This document shows positions 35,922 through 45,433 of a stretch of DNA of 64,000 bases, one piece after another. Every line of letters begins with the position of its first letter. Position 1 is the stretch's first letter. A model generated the notes under the pieces. That model was not told where the DNA came from and made no database searches. It worked only from the letters and a program-made list of their open reading frames with translations. The stretch is from Cyanobium usitatum str. Tous (GTDB taxonomy: Bacteria; Cyanobacteriota; Cyanobacteriia; PCC-6307; Cyanobiaceae), in the NCBI RefSeq assembly GCF_003011885.1, contig NZ_PXXO01000001.1, positions 298,494 to 362,493 of the forward strand, written 5' to 3'. The position numbers and the translations under genes were made by a program.

Positions 35922-35940
35922 GTTTAAGCAGTGATTAACG
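35922..35940 (-). promoter_or_regulatory. Candidate Pho box (SphR/PhoB site) upstream of pstC
   Basis: Read on the minus strand, CGTTAATC ACT GCTTAAAC is two 8-base half-repeats with TTAA cores 11 bases apart. That matches the cyanobacterial Pho box layout (repeats related to CTTAACCT spaced by 3). It lies in the 197-base divergent region between pstC and dnaK, at a plausible distance from pstC. Two half-sites are fewer than the three often seen, so binding is unproven. Confidence 0.5.
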
Positions 35941-36041
35941 TCTGGGAGACCGTTAGTTTGGGGACCAACAGCGCGGGGCTGAGCCGCCGTTTTCATGGGT
36001 CGACGGGGTTCTAGGCGCATGCTTCTAAGTAAAGGGGTGCC

Positions 36042-38132
36042 ATGTCCCGGATAGTTGGCATCGACCTTGGCACCACTAACTCAGTGGTGGCGGTACTGGA
36101 GGGCGGCCGTCCCCAGGTGATCGCCAGCGCTGAAGGCGGCCGTACCACCCCCTCGGTGGTGGGCTTCAGCCGCGACCAGGAGTTGCTCGTCGGCCAGCTG
36201 GCCCGGCGTCAGCTTGTGCTCAACCCCCGCAATACTTTTGCCAACCTCAAGCGTTTCGTTGGCCGTCAGTGGGACGAGCTTGAGGAAGACAGCCTGTCGG
36301 TGCCCTACAGCGTGCGGGCCAACGACCAGGGCAACGTTCGGGTGGTGTGTCCAGCCACTGAACGGGAATACGCCCCTGAAGAGCTGGTTGCCAGCGTGCT
36401 GCGCAAGCTCTGTGACGACGCCGCCACCTACCTCGGCGAGCCCGTGGAAGCGGCGGTGATCACCGTGCCGGCCTACTTCAACGACGCCCAGCGCCAGGCC
36501 ACCCGCGATGCCGGCCGCCTGGCTGGGATCAGCGTTGAGCGGATCCTCAATGAGCCCACCTCGGCAGCCCTGGCCTACGGCTTTGATCGCAGCACCGTCA
36601 AGCGGGTGCTGGTGTTTGACCTGGGCGGGGGCACTTTCGATGTCTCGGTGCTGCGCATCGCCCAAGGGGTGTTCGATGTGAAGGCCACCAGCGGCGACAC
36701 CCAGCTGGGCGGCAACGACTGGGACCGGCGCATCGTTGATTGGCTGGCCGATGCCTTCCTGGCGGAGCACAGCATTGATCTGCGCCGCGACCGCCAGGCC
36801 CTGCAGCGGCTCACCGAAGCAGCGGAGAAAGCCAAGATCGAGCTCAGCGGTGTGCAGAGCACGCCGATTTCCTTGCCTTTTATTGCCACCGGCCCCGACG
36901 GGCCGCTGCATATCGAAACCACCCTGGAGCGGCGGGTGTTTGAGGGCCTCTGCCCCGATCTGCTGGATCGCTTGCTGCGGCCGGTGCAGCGGGCCCTGCG
37001 GGATTCGGCCTTCGCGGCCGAAGACATCGACGACGTCGTGCTGGTGGGTGGCTGCACCCGCATGCCGATGGTGCAGCAGATGGTGCGCACCCTCATTCCG
37101 CTGGAGCCCTGCCAGTCGGTGAACCCCGATGAGGTGGTGGCGATCGGTGCTGCGGTGCAGGCGGGGATCCTCACCGGTGAGCTGCGCGATCTGATGCTCA
37201 ACGACGTCACGCCCCTTTCGCTTGGTTTGGAAACCATTGGCGGCGTGATGAAGGTGCTGATTCCTCGCAACACCTCGATCCCGGTGCGCAAGAGCGACCT
37301 GTTCAGCACTTCCGAAGCCAACCAAAGCTCGGTGGAGATCCACGTGCTGCAGGGGGAGCGGCAGATGGCGGTTGATAACAAGAGCTTGGGCCGTTTCCGT
37401 CTCTCTGGCATTCCGCCAGCGCCTCGGGGTGTGCCCCAGGTGCAGGTGTCCTTCGACATCGATGCCAACGGCCTGCTGCAGGTGTCGGCCACCGATCGCA
37501 CCACCGGGCGCCAGCAGAGCGTCAGCATCCAGGGGGGCTCCAACCTCAGCGAGGAGGAGATCACCAAGTTGATTGAGGAGGCCGATCTCAAGGCCAGCGA
37601 GGATCGGCGCAAGCGAGCCGAGATTGATCGTCGCAACCGGGCCCAAACCCTGGTGGCCCAGGCGGAGCGCCGGCTGCGCGACGCATCCCTTGAACTGGGC
37701 CCCTACGGCGCCGAGCGCCAGCAGCGCTCCGTGGAGATGGCCCTGCGCGATGTGCAGGACCTGCTGGCTGCCGACGACCTGGTGGAGCTGGAGCTGGCCG
37801 TGAGCCAGCTGCAGGAAGCTCTGTTTGGCCTAAACCGCCGCTTGCAGAGTGAACGCAAGGCAGAGCAGGGGCCGCTGCAGGGACTCAAGAACACCCTGGG
37901 TTCGCTCAAGGATGAGTTGTTTGCCGATGACGATTGGGATGACTGGAACCGCCCGGGCAGCGATCCCTGGGCTGCTCCCCCCAGTCGCTACGACCGGGAT
38001 CCCTATCGCGAGCCCTACAAGGATCCCTACAGAGAGCCCTACAGGGAGCCCTATCGCGAACCTGAGCCGGCAGCCCGCGAGCGCCGGCCCGGCAGCGACT
38101 CAGATCCCTGGGGGGATAGTTCCTACCGGTGA
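36042..38132 (+). CDS. dnaK: Hsp70 chaperone DnaK with an extended repetitive tail
   Basis: A 696-aa Hsp70. The ATPase domain has GIDLGTTNSVVAV at the N-terminus, VFDLGGGTFDVSVLRI and the phosphate-2 loop VLVGGCTRMPMVQQMV. The substrate domain is in about 390-540 and a helical lid follows. The last 60 residues are unusual: rich in Arg, Asp, Pro and Tyr with DPYREPY-type repeats (about residues 650-676). This matches the diverged cyanobacterial DnaK1-like group rather than canonical DnaK2. The dnaJ-like gene overlaps by 4 bases. Confidence 0.93.
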   Translation: MSRIVGIDLGTTNSVVAVLEGGRPQVIASAEGGRTTPSVVGFSRDQELLVGQLARRQLVLNPRNTFANLKRFVGRQWDELEEDSLSVPYSVRANDQGNVRVVCPATEREYAPEELVASVLRKLCDDAATYLGEPVEAAVITVPAYFNDAQRQATRDAGRLAGISVERILNEPTSAALAYGFDRSTVKRVLVFDLGGGTFDVSVLRIAQGVFDVKATSGDTQLGGNDWDRRIVDWLADAFLAEHSIDLRRDRQALQRLTEAAEKAKIELSGVQSTPISLPFIATGPDGPLHIETTLERRVFEGLCPDLLDRLLRPVQRALRDSAFAAEDIDDVVLVGGCTRMPMVQQMVRTLIPLEPCQSVNPDEVVAIGAAVQAGILTGELRDLMLNDVTPLSLGLETIGGVMKVLIPRNTSIPVRKSDLFSTSEANQSSVEIHVLQGERQMAVDNKSLGRFRLSGIPPAPRGVPQVQVSFDIDANGLLQVSATDRTTGRQQSVSIQGGSNLSEEEITKLIEEADLKASEDRRKRAEIDRRNRAQTLVAQAERRLRDASLELGPYGAERQQRSVEMALRDVQDLLAADDLVELELAVSQLQEALFGLNRRLQSERKAEQGPLQGLKNTLGSLKDELFADDDWDDWNRPGSDPWAAPPSRYDRDPYREPYKDPYREPYREPYREPEPAARERRPGSDSDPWGDSSYR

Positions 38133-39082
38133 CCTCTAGCCCCGCCGCCCCGGCCGACTACTGGTCGGTGCTGGGCCTCGAGCCTGGCGCCGATGCCAGC
38201 AACCTCAAGCGGGCTTTCCGGGCCCAGGCCCGCCGCTGGCACCCCGATCTCAACGGCAACGACCCGCTGGCGGAGGAGCGCTTCAAGCTGGTCAACGAGG
38301 CCTATGCGGTGCTCTCAGATCCGCGCCGCCGCCAGGCATGGGAGGCCGGTATGCCCGCTGACGGCTCGGGCCGGGAGTCCCAGGATCCCTTTGCTGTCGG
38401 TTTCCCCGACTTCGAGGTATATCTCGAGGTGCTTTTCGGGGAGCGCCGCCGTCCCCGCCGGGCCGCCGAACCCGAGTGGCAGGAACCCGAGCCTGAGCCC
38501 GAGCCTCCTGCGGAACCCCCCCGTCAGGCTTCTGGATCGGTAACCGCCGCACCGCCGCCACCACCACCGGTGCGGGCTTCCAGCGACCAGGAGAGCCTGG
38601 TGGAGCTCACGCCGGAGCAGGCGTTGCAGGGGGAGCGGCTGGAGCTGGAGCTGGCTGATGGCACGGCGGTGGAGGTGTGGACCCCTCCTTTTGCCGGCGA
38701 TGGCTGGCGACTGCGGCTGGCGGGGGTGACCCCCGGCGGCGGTGACCACTTTCTGCAGTTGCGGGTGCGCACCGAAGAAGGCCTGCGCATCGACGGCCTG
38801 CGGGTGCTCTACCCCCTCGAGCTGACCCCAGCGGAGGCGGCCCTGGGCTGCCAGGTGGTGGTGCCCACCCTGCGCGGTCCGGTGAAGCTGCGGGTGCCGG
38901 CCGGCTCCTCCAGCGGCCGCCTGCTGCGCCTGCGGGGGCGGGGCCAGGAGTGGGCTGAGCAGCGCGGCGACCAGCTGGTGGAGGTGCGCATCCTGGTGCC
39001 GGAGCAGCTGGGTGAGGCGGAAGCAGCCCTCTACAAGCGGCTGCAGGAGCTCGCCGACGATCCCGACGAGCAGCACCGGTGA
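38129..39082 (+). CDS. DnaJ-like co-chaperone (J-domain plus C-terminal DnaJ domain)
   Basis: A 317-aa Hsp40 without the Cys-rich zinc finger, so of type II/CbpA layout. The N-terminal J-domain spans about 9-75 with HPD in RRWHPDLNGND. A flexible Glu/Pro-rich linker (EPEPEPEPPAEPP, then a run of Pro) follows. The C-terminal substrate-binding domain has ELTPEQALQGERLEL and the closing LVEVRILVPEQL. GTG 38129 overlaps the dnaK stop (GTGA), so it is the coupled partner of this DnaK. Confidence 0.9.
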   Translation: MTSSPAAPADYWSVLGLEPGADASNLKRAFRAQARRWHPDLNGNDPLAEERFKLVNEAYAVLSDPRRRQAWEAGMPADGSGRESQDPFAVGFPDFEVYLEVLFGERRRPRRAAEPEWQEPEPEPEPPAEPPRQASGSVTAAPPPPPPVRASSDQESLVELTPEQALQGERLELELADGTAVEVWTPPFAGDGWRLRLAGVTPGGGDHFLQLRVRTEEGLRIDGLRVLYPLELTPAEAALGCQVVVPTLRGPVKLRVPAGSSSGRLLRLRGRGQEWAEQRGDQLVEVRILVPEQLGEAEAALYKRLQELADDPDEQHR

Positions 39083-39104
39083 CACACTGGAGGGCCATTG
39101 CCCC

Positions 39105-39524
39105 ATGCCGCGATCCATGCCGGTGCATGTGCTGCTGTTTGATGCCGGAACCGATCAGGAAGGCATCCATTCGTTGGAGCTAAACGGCCGCACGGTGGTG
39201 CTGCTGTTTGAAGACAGCGACGATGCGGAGCGCTACGCCGGCCTGCTGGAAGCCCAGGACTTCCCCGTGCCCACCGTGGAGCCGCTGGACCGCGAGGAGA
39301 TGGAGCTTTTCTGCGGCGAGGCTGGCTATGAGGCCCGCTTTGTGCCGGCGGGCTTCCTGCCCCAGAGCGCTGAAGACCGGCTGCTGATTGCGCCGCCTGT
39401 GCGCAACATGGACGTCACCAACTGGCAGGAGCAACGGGAGCTTCAGGAGCAGGAGCAGGCCGGCGAGAGCGCCCCTGATCCCAGCCTCGAAGCCTTCCGC
39501 CGGCAACTGGAGGGCCTGCTGTGA
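39105..39524 (+). CDS. DUF3110 family protein
   Basis: A 139-aa protein with the DUF3110 core: VHVLLFDAGTDQEGIHSLEL, VVLLFEDSDDAERYAGLLEAQ, then an acidic region. Members are cyanobacterial and plastid-related and uncharacterised. The start may be ATG 39105 or ATG 39117, the latter matching the conserved core more tightly. It follows the dnaJ-like gene by 22 bases and overlaps the murQ start by 4, so dnaK-dnaJ-DUF3110-murQ may be one transcript. Confidence 0.78.
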   Translation: MPRSMPVHVLLFDAGTDQEGIHSLELNGRTVVLLFEDSDDAERYAGLLEAQDFPVPTVEPLDREEMELFCGEAGYEARFVPAGFLPQSAEDRLLIAPPVRNMDVTNWQEQRELQEQEQAGESAPDPSLEAFRRQLEGLL

Positions 39525-40465
39525 GTATCTCTCCTGTGACCGGCCCTGATCGCGGCCACCTGCTCACCGAGCAGGCCAATCCCCTCAGCGAGCGGCTCGA
39601 CCAGCTGCCCACCGACGAGCTGGTGGGCCTTTTTTGTGCCAACGAACGGGAGCCCCAGCGGGCCCTGGAAGCGGCAGCCCCGGCCCTGGCTGCCGCCGTG
39701 GATGCCATCGCCGCCCGTTTGCAGGCCGGCGGGCGACTTTTTTACCTAGGGGCGGGAACCTCCGGCCGGCTTGGGGTGCTGGATGCGGCCGAGTGCCCGC
39801 CAACTTTCTGCACGGCGCCTGAGCTGGTGCAGGGCGTGCTCGCTGGCGGCGCCCCAGCCCTGCTGCGCAGCTCCGAGGGCCTGGAGGATCTGGCAGCTGC
39901 TGGCCGCAGCGACCTGGAGGAGCGCGGCTTTGGCCCGGCCGATTGTTTGGTGGGCATCGCCGCTGGCGGCACCACCCCCTACGTGCTCGGGGCCCTGGAG
40001 CACGCCCAGGCGATCGGAGCCCTGGCAATCGCCATGGCCTGCGTGACAGCCGAGCAGGTGCCGATGCCCTGCTCCATCGATATCCGCCTGCTCACTGGCC
40101 CTGAACTGCTGGCGGGCTCCACCCGGCTCAAGGCCGGCACCGCCACCAAGATGGCCCTGAACTTGCTCTCCACCGGCGTGATGGTGCGCCTGGGCAAGGT
40201 GCACGGCAACCGCATGGTGGATGTGGCCGTCACCAACAGCAAGCTGGAGGATCGGGCCCTGCGCATCCTGCGCGACCTGGCCGGGCTGGACCGGCAGCGC
40301 GGCCGGGAACTGCTGCTGCAGAGCGGCGGCTCGGTGAAGCTGGCCCTGCTGATCGCGGCCACTGGCCTGGATGCGGCCTCAGCCGCCGCCCACCTTGCCA
40401 GCCATGGCCCCAGCCTGCGCCAGGCGCTGGCGGCCTGCGGCGCTCAGCTGAATGGGCCCCAGTAG
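39521..40465 (+). CDS. murQ: N-acetylmuramic acid 6-phosphate etherase MurQ
   Basis: Cleaves the lactyl ether of MurNAc-6-phosphate to give GlcNAc-6-phosphate, used in peptidoglycan recycling. The 314-aa sequence has the SIS-type sugar-phosphate fold: LFYLGAGTSGRLGVLDAAEC, GIAAGGTTPYV, and GPELLAGSTRLKAGTATKMA. The catalytic acidic residues lie in these blocks. GTG 39521 overlaps the DUF3110 stop. Its 3' end overlaps convergent mtnP by 22 bases. Confidence 0.93.
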   Translation: MSISPVTGPDRGHLLTEQANPLSERLDQLPTDELVGLFCANEREPQRALEAAAPALAAAVDAIAARLQAGGRLFYLGAGTSGRLGVLDAAECPPTFCTAPELVQGVLAGGAPALLRSSEGLEDLAAAGRSDLEERGFGPADCLVGIAAGGTTPYVLGALEHAQAIGALAIAMACVTAEQVPMPCSIDIRLLTGPELLAGSTRLKAGTATKMALNLLSTGVMVRLGKVHGNRMVDVAVTNSKLEDRALRILRDLAGLDRQRGRELLLQSGGSVKLALLIAATGLDAASAAAHLASHGPSLRQALAACGAQLNGPQ

Positions 40466-41367
40466 GGAGCCGTAAACAGTTCGAGCTTGCGGCGGGTGGC
40501 GGCGGGCACGTGCTCTTTGGGCGTCATCAGGGCATGGCGCAGGGCCTGGTGGGCGCTGCTGCTGGGTCGCTGGGCCTCCACCCGCTGGGCCGCTAGCCGC
40601 ACGATCTGCTGGGCCAGGCTGGCGTTGGCTTGCAGGTTGGCGATCACCATTTCAACGGTCACCGAGGCGTGTTCCTGGTGCCAGCAGTCGTAGTCGGTCA
40701 CCATTGCCAGGGTTGCGTAGGCGATCTCGGCTTCCCGGGCCAGGCGGGCTTCGGTGTGATTGGTCATGCCGATCACCTGGCAGTCCCAGGAGCGGTAGAG
40801 CTCCGATTCGGCCCGGGTGGAGAAGGCCGGCCCCTCCATGCAGAGGTAAGTGCCGCCGCGGTGCAGCTTGCGGCCCTCGGGCATCAGGCTTTCGGCAACA
40901 TCGCCCAGCAGACGGCTTAGCGCCGGGCAGAAGGGTTCGGCAAAAGCCACATGGGCCACCAGCCCCTCGCCAAACAGCGTCAGCGGCCGCTGCTGGGTGC
41001 GATCGATGAATTGATCCGGCACCAGCATGTCGAGGGGCCGAACCTGCTCCTGCAGGGAGCCCACCGCCGAGAGGGACAGGATCCAGCGCACGCCGAGGGA
41101 GCGCAGGGCCCAGAGGTTGGCCTGGTAGGGCACCTCGGTGGGGGTGTGGCTGTGGTGGCGGCCGTGACGGGCCAGGAACACCACCTCCAGATCGCCGATA
41201 CGGCCGAGGCGCAGGGCATCGGAGGGAGCTCCGTAGGGCGTTTCGATCGTGAGCTCTTGAATGTCTTCGAGGCCCTCCATGGCGTAGAGACCGCTGCCCC
41301 CCAGGATCCCCAGGCGGGCGCGGCTGAGATCGATGCCGTTAGGGGAGTTGGGGGTGGGGCTGCTCAT
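40444..41367 (-). CDS. mtnP: S-methyl-5'-thioadenosine phosphorylase
   Basis: Phosphorolytically splits methylthioadenosine into adenine and methylthioribose-1-phosphate in methionine and purine salvage. The 307-aa sequence has LGILGGSGLYAMEGLED, FLARHGRHHSHTPTEVPYQA, CMEGPAFSTRAESELYR and MTNHTEARLAREAEI, all family signatures for the purine-nucleoside phosphorylase superfamily. ATG 41367. It converges on murQ with a 22-base overlap. Confidence 0.95.
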   Translation of the reverse strand: MSSPTPNSPNGIDLSRARLGILGGSGLYAMEGLEDIQELTIETPYGAPSDALRLGRIGDLEVVFLARHGRHHSHTPTEVPYQANLWALRSLGVRWILSLSAVGSLQEQVRPLDMLVPDQFIDRTQQRPLTLFGEGLVAHVAFAEPFCPALSRLLGDVAESLMPEGRKLHRGGTYLCMEGPAFSTRAESELYRSWDCQVIGMTNHTEARLAREAEIAYATLAMVTDYDCWHQEHASVTVEMVIANLQANASLAQQIVRLAAQRVEAQRPSSSAHQALRHALMTPKEHVPAATRRKLELFTAPYWGPFS

Positions 41368-41496
41368 CGGCGGTTGGGTCTGGCGACGGGGCGTTTAAAA
41401 GGATTGGTCCGGCTAGAGCCTGCCCCATTTTGAGCACGGCGTTTCAGCCGGTTCACCCGTGCCTCCCCATAAAGTCGGCTTTTATTCCCTGCCGCC

Positions 41497-41937
41497 GTGA
41501 CCAAAGCCTTGATGGAGACCGACGCCGGCACCATCGAACTCGAACTGTTCGAGGCCGATGCACCCAACACCGTGGCCAACTTCACCAAGCTCGCCAAGGA
41601 GGGCTTCTACGACGGCCTGGCCTTCCACCGCGTGATTCCCGGCTTCATGGCCCAGGGCGGTTGCCCAAACAGCCGTGAAGGTGCCCGTGGCACCGCCGGT
41701 ACCGGCGGCCCCGGCTACCAGATCAACTGCGAGATCAATAGCCAGAAGCACCAGGCGGGCACCCTGGCCATGGCCCATGCCGGCAAGAACACAGGCGGCT
41801 CGCAGTTTTATATCTGCCACGGAGCCCAGCCCCACCTTGATGGCGTGCACACCGTGTTTGGCCTCACCGGCAACATGGATGTGGTTACGGCCCTTAAAAA
41901 CGGCAGCCGCATCAACAAGGTGACAGTTCAAGACTGA
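41497..41937 (+). CDS. Peptidyl-prolyl cis-trans isomerase (cyclophilin)
   Basis: A 146-aa cyclophilin with no signal peptide, so probably cytoplasmic. Landmarks are the catalytic region [19 protein letters not shown] and the later GSQFYICHG and LDGVHTVFG. The start is GTG 41497; ATG 41512 is an alternative. The stop at 41937 is two bases before the convergent ribBA stop. Substrates are unknown. Confidence 0.93.
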   Translation: MTKALMETDAGTIELELFEADAPNTVANFTKLAKEGFYDGLAFHRVIPGFMAQGGCPNSREGARGTAGTGGPGYQINCEINSQKHQAGTLAMAHAGKNTGGSQFYICHGAQPHLDGVHTVFGLTGNMDVVTALKNGSRINKVTVQD

Positions 41938-41938
41938 T

Positions 41939-43657
41939 TCAGCGCCAGACCAGGAAGGCACCGGGCTGAAGTATCAGGTCGGTGCCCAGATCTGCAAGGG
42001 GCCGCTGCTCTGACTCCAGATCAGCGCTGGGATGGCTGCTGCGTTGACCATCAGGGGCTAGTAGCAGGCTCAGCCGTTCGGTTTGGGGCCAGTCGCCCAT
42101 CAGCACCAGCGCCGCAGCAACTGCCCCCACTCCACTGCCGGCATGGTCGAGGCCGCCCAGCAGCACCGCAAGCTGGGGCTGGTCGAGCAGGGCCAGCAAC
42201 CTTGGATGCTCCTCTCGCTCCACCTGCAGCCCCTGCTTCAGGGCCCAGCGTTGCAGCTGCTCAAGCTGGCCATTCGCCAAGGCCTGGCCGTGCCAGGCCA
42301 GCACTGCCGTGGGTCCGCCGATCGGGCAGGAGGGACCATCACCCATCAGATGGCCAAGTTTGATGCGCTTGGTTTGCAAATAAGCGGCGTTGTGGCTGCC
42401 GGCATCCATCACCAGCGGCACCCGGTCTTCGACCTGCAATCCATAACCACCAAGGCCTGCGATCTTGCGCGGGTTATTGGTGATCAGGCGCAGCCGGTGC
42501 ACGCCCAGGTCGCTGAGGATTTGAGCCCCAACTCCGTAGTTGCGCAGGTCGGCAGCGAAGCCAAGGCGTTCGTTGGCTTCCACCGTGTCTAGGCCGGTGT
42601 CCTGCAGGGAGTAGGCCTTGAGCTTGTTGATCAGGCCAATGCCCCGGCCCTCCTGGCGCAGATACACCACCACCCCAACGCCGGCGGCTTCGATCATGCG
42701 CAGGGCAGCCTCCAGCTGGGGCCGGCAGTCGCAGCGCAGCGAGCCAAAGGCATCGCCGGTGAGGCACTCGCTGTGCACCCGCACCAGCACCGGCTCCTTA
42801 GCCAGCTGCGGTTGGCCCTTGATGATGGCAACGTGCTCGCTGCAATCGAGTTCGTTGCGGTAGCCAATGGCGCGGAAGTCGCCGAAGGCGCTTGGCATGG
42901 CCGCTTCAGCCTGGCGCTGCACGAAGCGCTCGGTGTCGAGGCGGTAGCTGATCAGTTCGGCAATGCTGATCAGGCGTAATCCGTGGCGTTTGGCGTAGGC
43001 AGCCAGCTGGGGTAGCCGGGCCATGGAGCCGTCGCTGTTTTGAATTTCGCAGATCACCCCGGCGGGATAGAGGCCAGAAAGCCTGGCCAGATCAACGGCG
43101 GCCTCGGTGTGCCCAGCGCGCTTCAGTACGCCACCTTGCTTAGCCCGCAACGGGAAGATGTGCCCTGGCCGACGCAGGTCGGCTGGACGGGTGTGGGGGT
43201 GGATCGCCACCTGGATGGTGCGGGCGCGATCGTCGGCGGAAATTCCAGTGCTGACACCGTTTTCAGGGCCCGCATCGACACTCACCGTGAAGGCGGTCTG
43301 GTTGCTGTCGGTGTTTCGATCCACCATCAGTGGCAGATCCAGGGCATCGAGCCGTTCACCCTCCATGGCCAGGCAGATCAGGCCCCGGGCCTCGGTGGCC
43401 ATGAAGTTGATCTGCTCGGGCGTTGCAAACTGCGCGGCGCAGATCAGGTCGCCTTCATTTTCCCGATTTTCATCGTCAACCACCACGATTGATTCGCCGT
43501 TGCGGATCGCGGCGAGACCATCGGCAACTGAGTCAAAAGCGATGCGCTCTTCCCCGTTCAAAGCGACCTCCGGGCTGGAACCGGATGGCAGGGGCGTGGA
43601 ACTCGAGTCGCGCAGGAGGGTCAACGGAGTGCGGGCGGGGTCTAGGCCCTGGCGCAA
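41939..43657 (-). CDS. ribBA: Bifunctional DHBP synthase/GTP cyclohydrolase II RibBA
   Basis: Catalyses both entry steps of riboflavin synthesis. The N-terminal half is DHBP synthase: [19 protein letters not shown] and [14 protein letters not shown]. The C-terminal half is GTP cyclohydrolase II: zinc site in [20 protein letters not shown] and the catalytic [20 protein letters not shown]. After the usual end (about residue 425) a further 145 residues without a recognised domain follow. The start is TTG 43657, as no ATG or GTG precedes the conserved region. Riboflavin also supplies the precursor used by CofH. Confidence 0.95.
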   Translation of the reverse strand: MRQGLDPARTPLTLLRDSSSTPLPSGSSPEVALNGEERIAFDSVADGLAAIRNGESIVVVDDENRENEGDLICAAQFATPEQINFMATEARGLICLAMEGERLDALDLPLMVDRNTDSNQTAFTVSVDAGPENGVSTGISADDRARTIQVAIHPHTRPADLRRPGHIFPLRAKQGGVLKRAGHTEAAVDLARLSGLYPAGVICEIQNSDGSMARLPQLAAYAKRHGLRLISIAELISYRLDTERFVQRQAEAAMPSAFGDFRAIGYRNELDCSEHVAIIKGQPQLAKEPVLVRVHSECLTGDAFGSLRCDCRPQLEAALRMIEAAGVGVVVYLRQEGRGIGLINKLKAYSLQDTGLDTVEANERLGFAADLRNYGVGAQILSDLGVHRLRLITNNPRKIAGLGGYGLQVEDRVPLVMDAGSHNAAYLQTKRIKLGHLMGDGPSCPIGGPTAVLAWHGQALANGQLEQLQRWALKQGLQVEREEHPRLLALLDQPQLAVLLGGLDHAGSGVGAVAAALVLMGDWPQTERLSLLLAPDGQRSSHPSADLESEQRPLADLGTDLILQPGAFLVWR

Positions 43658-43700
43658 TCATCCTTTATAAAGCCCCTTCGTCCTGCCCCCGGGCCTCGCC

Positions 43701-44765
43701 ATGGCCAACAAGCGTGTTGCGGTAATCGGCGCCAGTGGCTACGGCGGCCTGCAGACCCTGCGCCTGCTCCACCAGCACCCTGCCCTGGATATCAGCTTCT
43801 TGGGCGGCGAGCGCAGCAGCGGCAAGCGCTGGAGTGAGCTGGTGCCCTTTTTGCCCCTGGCCGGCGACCCGGTGGTGCAAACCCCAGACCCCGATGCCAT
43901 CGCAGCGGCGGCTGATTACGCGGTGCTCAGCCTGCCCAACGGCCTGGCGGCCCAGCTGGTGCCGCCCCTACTGCAGCGGGGTGTGCGGGTGGTTGATCTT
44001 TCCGCCGACTACCGCTTCAGCAGCCTCGGCCGCTGGCAGGAGGTGTATGCCAGCGAGGCCCTGGAGGTGCCCCGCAGCGATGACGACCTCTGCGCTGAGG
44101 CCGTCTATGGCCTGCCCGAATGGGAGGCGGATGCGATTCGTACCGCCCGTTTAATAGCGGCTCCTGGGTGTTTCCCCACGGCCTCACTGCTGGGGCTGCT
44201 GCCGTTCTTGAACCAGGGGCTGATCGACACCACCGGCATTGTTATCGATGCCAAAACCGGCACCTCCGGTGGTGGTCGGGCTGCCAAGGAGCACCTGCTG
44301 CTGGCGGAATGCTCCGAGGCGGTTGCTCCCTACGGGGTGGTGGGCCACCGCCACACCAGTGAGATTGAGCAGCTGGCCAGCCGGGTGGCGGGCCATGAGA
44401 TCCAGCTGCAGTTCACCCCGCACCTGATGCCGATGGTGCGGGGCCTGCTGGCCACCGTCTACTGCCGTCTGCGCGACCCAGGCCTCACCGCTGAAGACTG
44501 CGTCACCCTGCTGGCTTCCGCCTACCGCCAGGCCCCCTGCGTTGAGGTGCTGCCGGTGGGTACCTACCCCTCCACCAAATGGGTGCGCCAGACCAACCGG
44601 GCCCTGCTCTCGGTGCAGGTGGATCGCCGCACCGGCCAGCTGATCGTGATGGCTGCCATCGACAACCTGGTCAAGGGCCAGGCCGGCCAGGGGGTGCAAT
44701 GTCTCAACCTGATGGCCGGGCTTGAGCCCACCGCGGGCCTGCCGTTGCTGCCCTTCTATCCCTGA
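43701..44765 (+). CDS. argC: N-acetyl-gamma-glutamyl-phosphate reductase
   Basis: NADPH-dependent third step of arginine synthesis. The 354-aa sequence has VIGASGYGGLQTLRLL (nucleotide-binding), the catalytic Cys157 in LIAAPGCFPTASLLG, and GVVGHRHTSEIEQ with the catalytic His. ATG 43701. It is divergent from ribBA (43 bases) and overlaps the convergent purN 3' end by 10 bases. Confidence 0.96.
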   Translation: MANKRVAVIGASGYGGLQTLRLLHQHPALDISFLGGERSSGKRWSELVPFLPLAGDPVVQTPDPDAIAAAADYAVLSLPNGLAAQLVPPLLQRGVRVVDLSADYRFSSLGRWQEVYASEALEVPRSDDDLCAEAVYGLPEWEADAIRTARLIAAPGCFPTASLLGLLPFLNQGLIDTTGIVIDAKTGTSGGGRAAKEHLLLAECSEAVAPYGVVGHRHTSEIEQLASRVAGHEIQLQFTPHLMPMVRGLLATVYCRLRDPGLTAEDCVTLLASAYRQAPCVEVLPVGTYPSTKWVRQTNRALLSVQVDRRTGQLIVMAAIDNLVKGQAGQGVQCLNLMAGLEPTAGLPLLPFYP

Positions 44766-45427
44766 CGCACTAGGTCCACTACCAGAGATACCGCCAGGGG
44801 CAGGATGCGGTGCTCCTGGCGCTGGATGCGGGCGTTGAGGCTGGGGTGGTCGTCCGTGGCTAACACCGGCACCGCCGCCTGCACCAGGATGCGCCCTGCA
44901 TCAACCTCCTCGCACACCAGGTGGGCAGTGCAGCCGGCCAGGGTGACTCCCGCTGCCAGGGCCTGACCCACCGCATCAAGGCCGCGGAAGCTGGGCAGCA
45001 GCGAGGGATGAATGTTGATCAGGCGCTCGGGGAAGGCGCCGATCAGGGTGCTCGTGACGACGCGCATCCAGCCCGCCATCACCACCACATCAACGCCGGC
45101 TGCCTGAAAAGCCGCCACCAGGGCCTGGTCGAGGACTTCGCGGCTGGCCACGCCGCGGTGGTCATGCACTTGGCAAGGTATGGCGAGGCGCTCGGCCCGT
45201 TGCTGGGCGCCGCAGCCAGGATTGTTGACCACCAGCAGGGCCACCTCTGCCTGGAGCCGGCCGTCTGTGCAGGCTTGCACCAGGGCTTCAAAGTTGCTGC
45301 CGGCTCCCGAAGCCATCACCCCCAGCCGCAGGATTGGCTGGGCCCTGGCCCAATCCGGTTGCAATTCCGGTGGCAATGGCCACTGGACGCAGGTCTCTTG
45401 ATCGCTAGGGTCTGAAAAAGCGGGCAT
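44756..45427 (-). CDS. purN: Phosphoribosylglycinamide formyltransferase PurN
   Basis: Transfers a formyl group from 10-formyl-THF to GAR in purine synthesis. The 223-aa sequence has LRLGVMASGAGSNFEALVQA, then the catalytic region VVMAGWMRVVTSTLIGAFPE, NIHPSLLPSFRG (catalytic His) and VDAGRILVQAAVPV. About 35 extra residues precede the core. ATG 45427. It is divergent from the DUF1257 gene with only 6 bases between start codons. Confidence 0.95.
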   Translation of the reverse strand: MPAFSDPSDQETCVQWPLPPELQPDWARAQPILRLGVMASGAGSNFEALVQACTDGRLQAEVALLVVNNPGCGAQQRAERLAIPCQVHDHRGVASREVLDQALVAAFQAAGVDVVVMAGWMRVVTSTLIGAFPERLINIHPSLLPSFRGLDAVGQALAAGVTLAGCTAHLVCEEVDAGRILVQAAVPVLATDDHPSLNARIQRQEHRILPLAVSLVVDLVRQG

Positions 45428-45433
45428 TGTGCC

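Noticed and set aside
36081..37646. A 521-aa open frame antisense to dnaK, plus a second antisense frame at 36575-37636
   Set aside because: Both lie fully inside the strong dnaK gene, have no family motifs, and reflect the open antisense frames common in GC-rich coding DNA.
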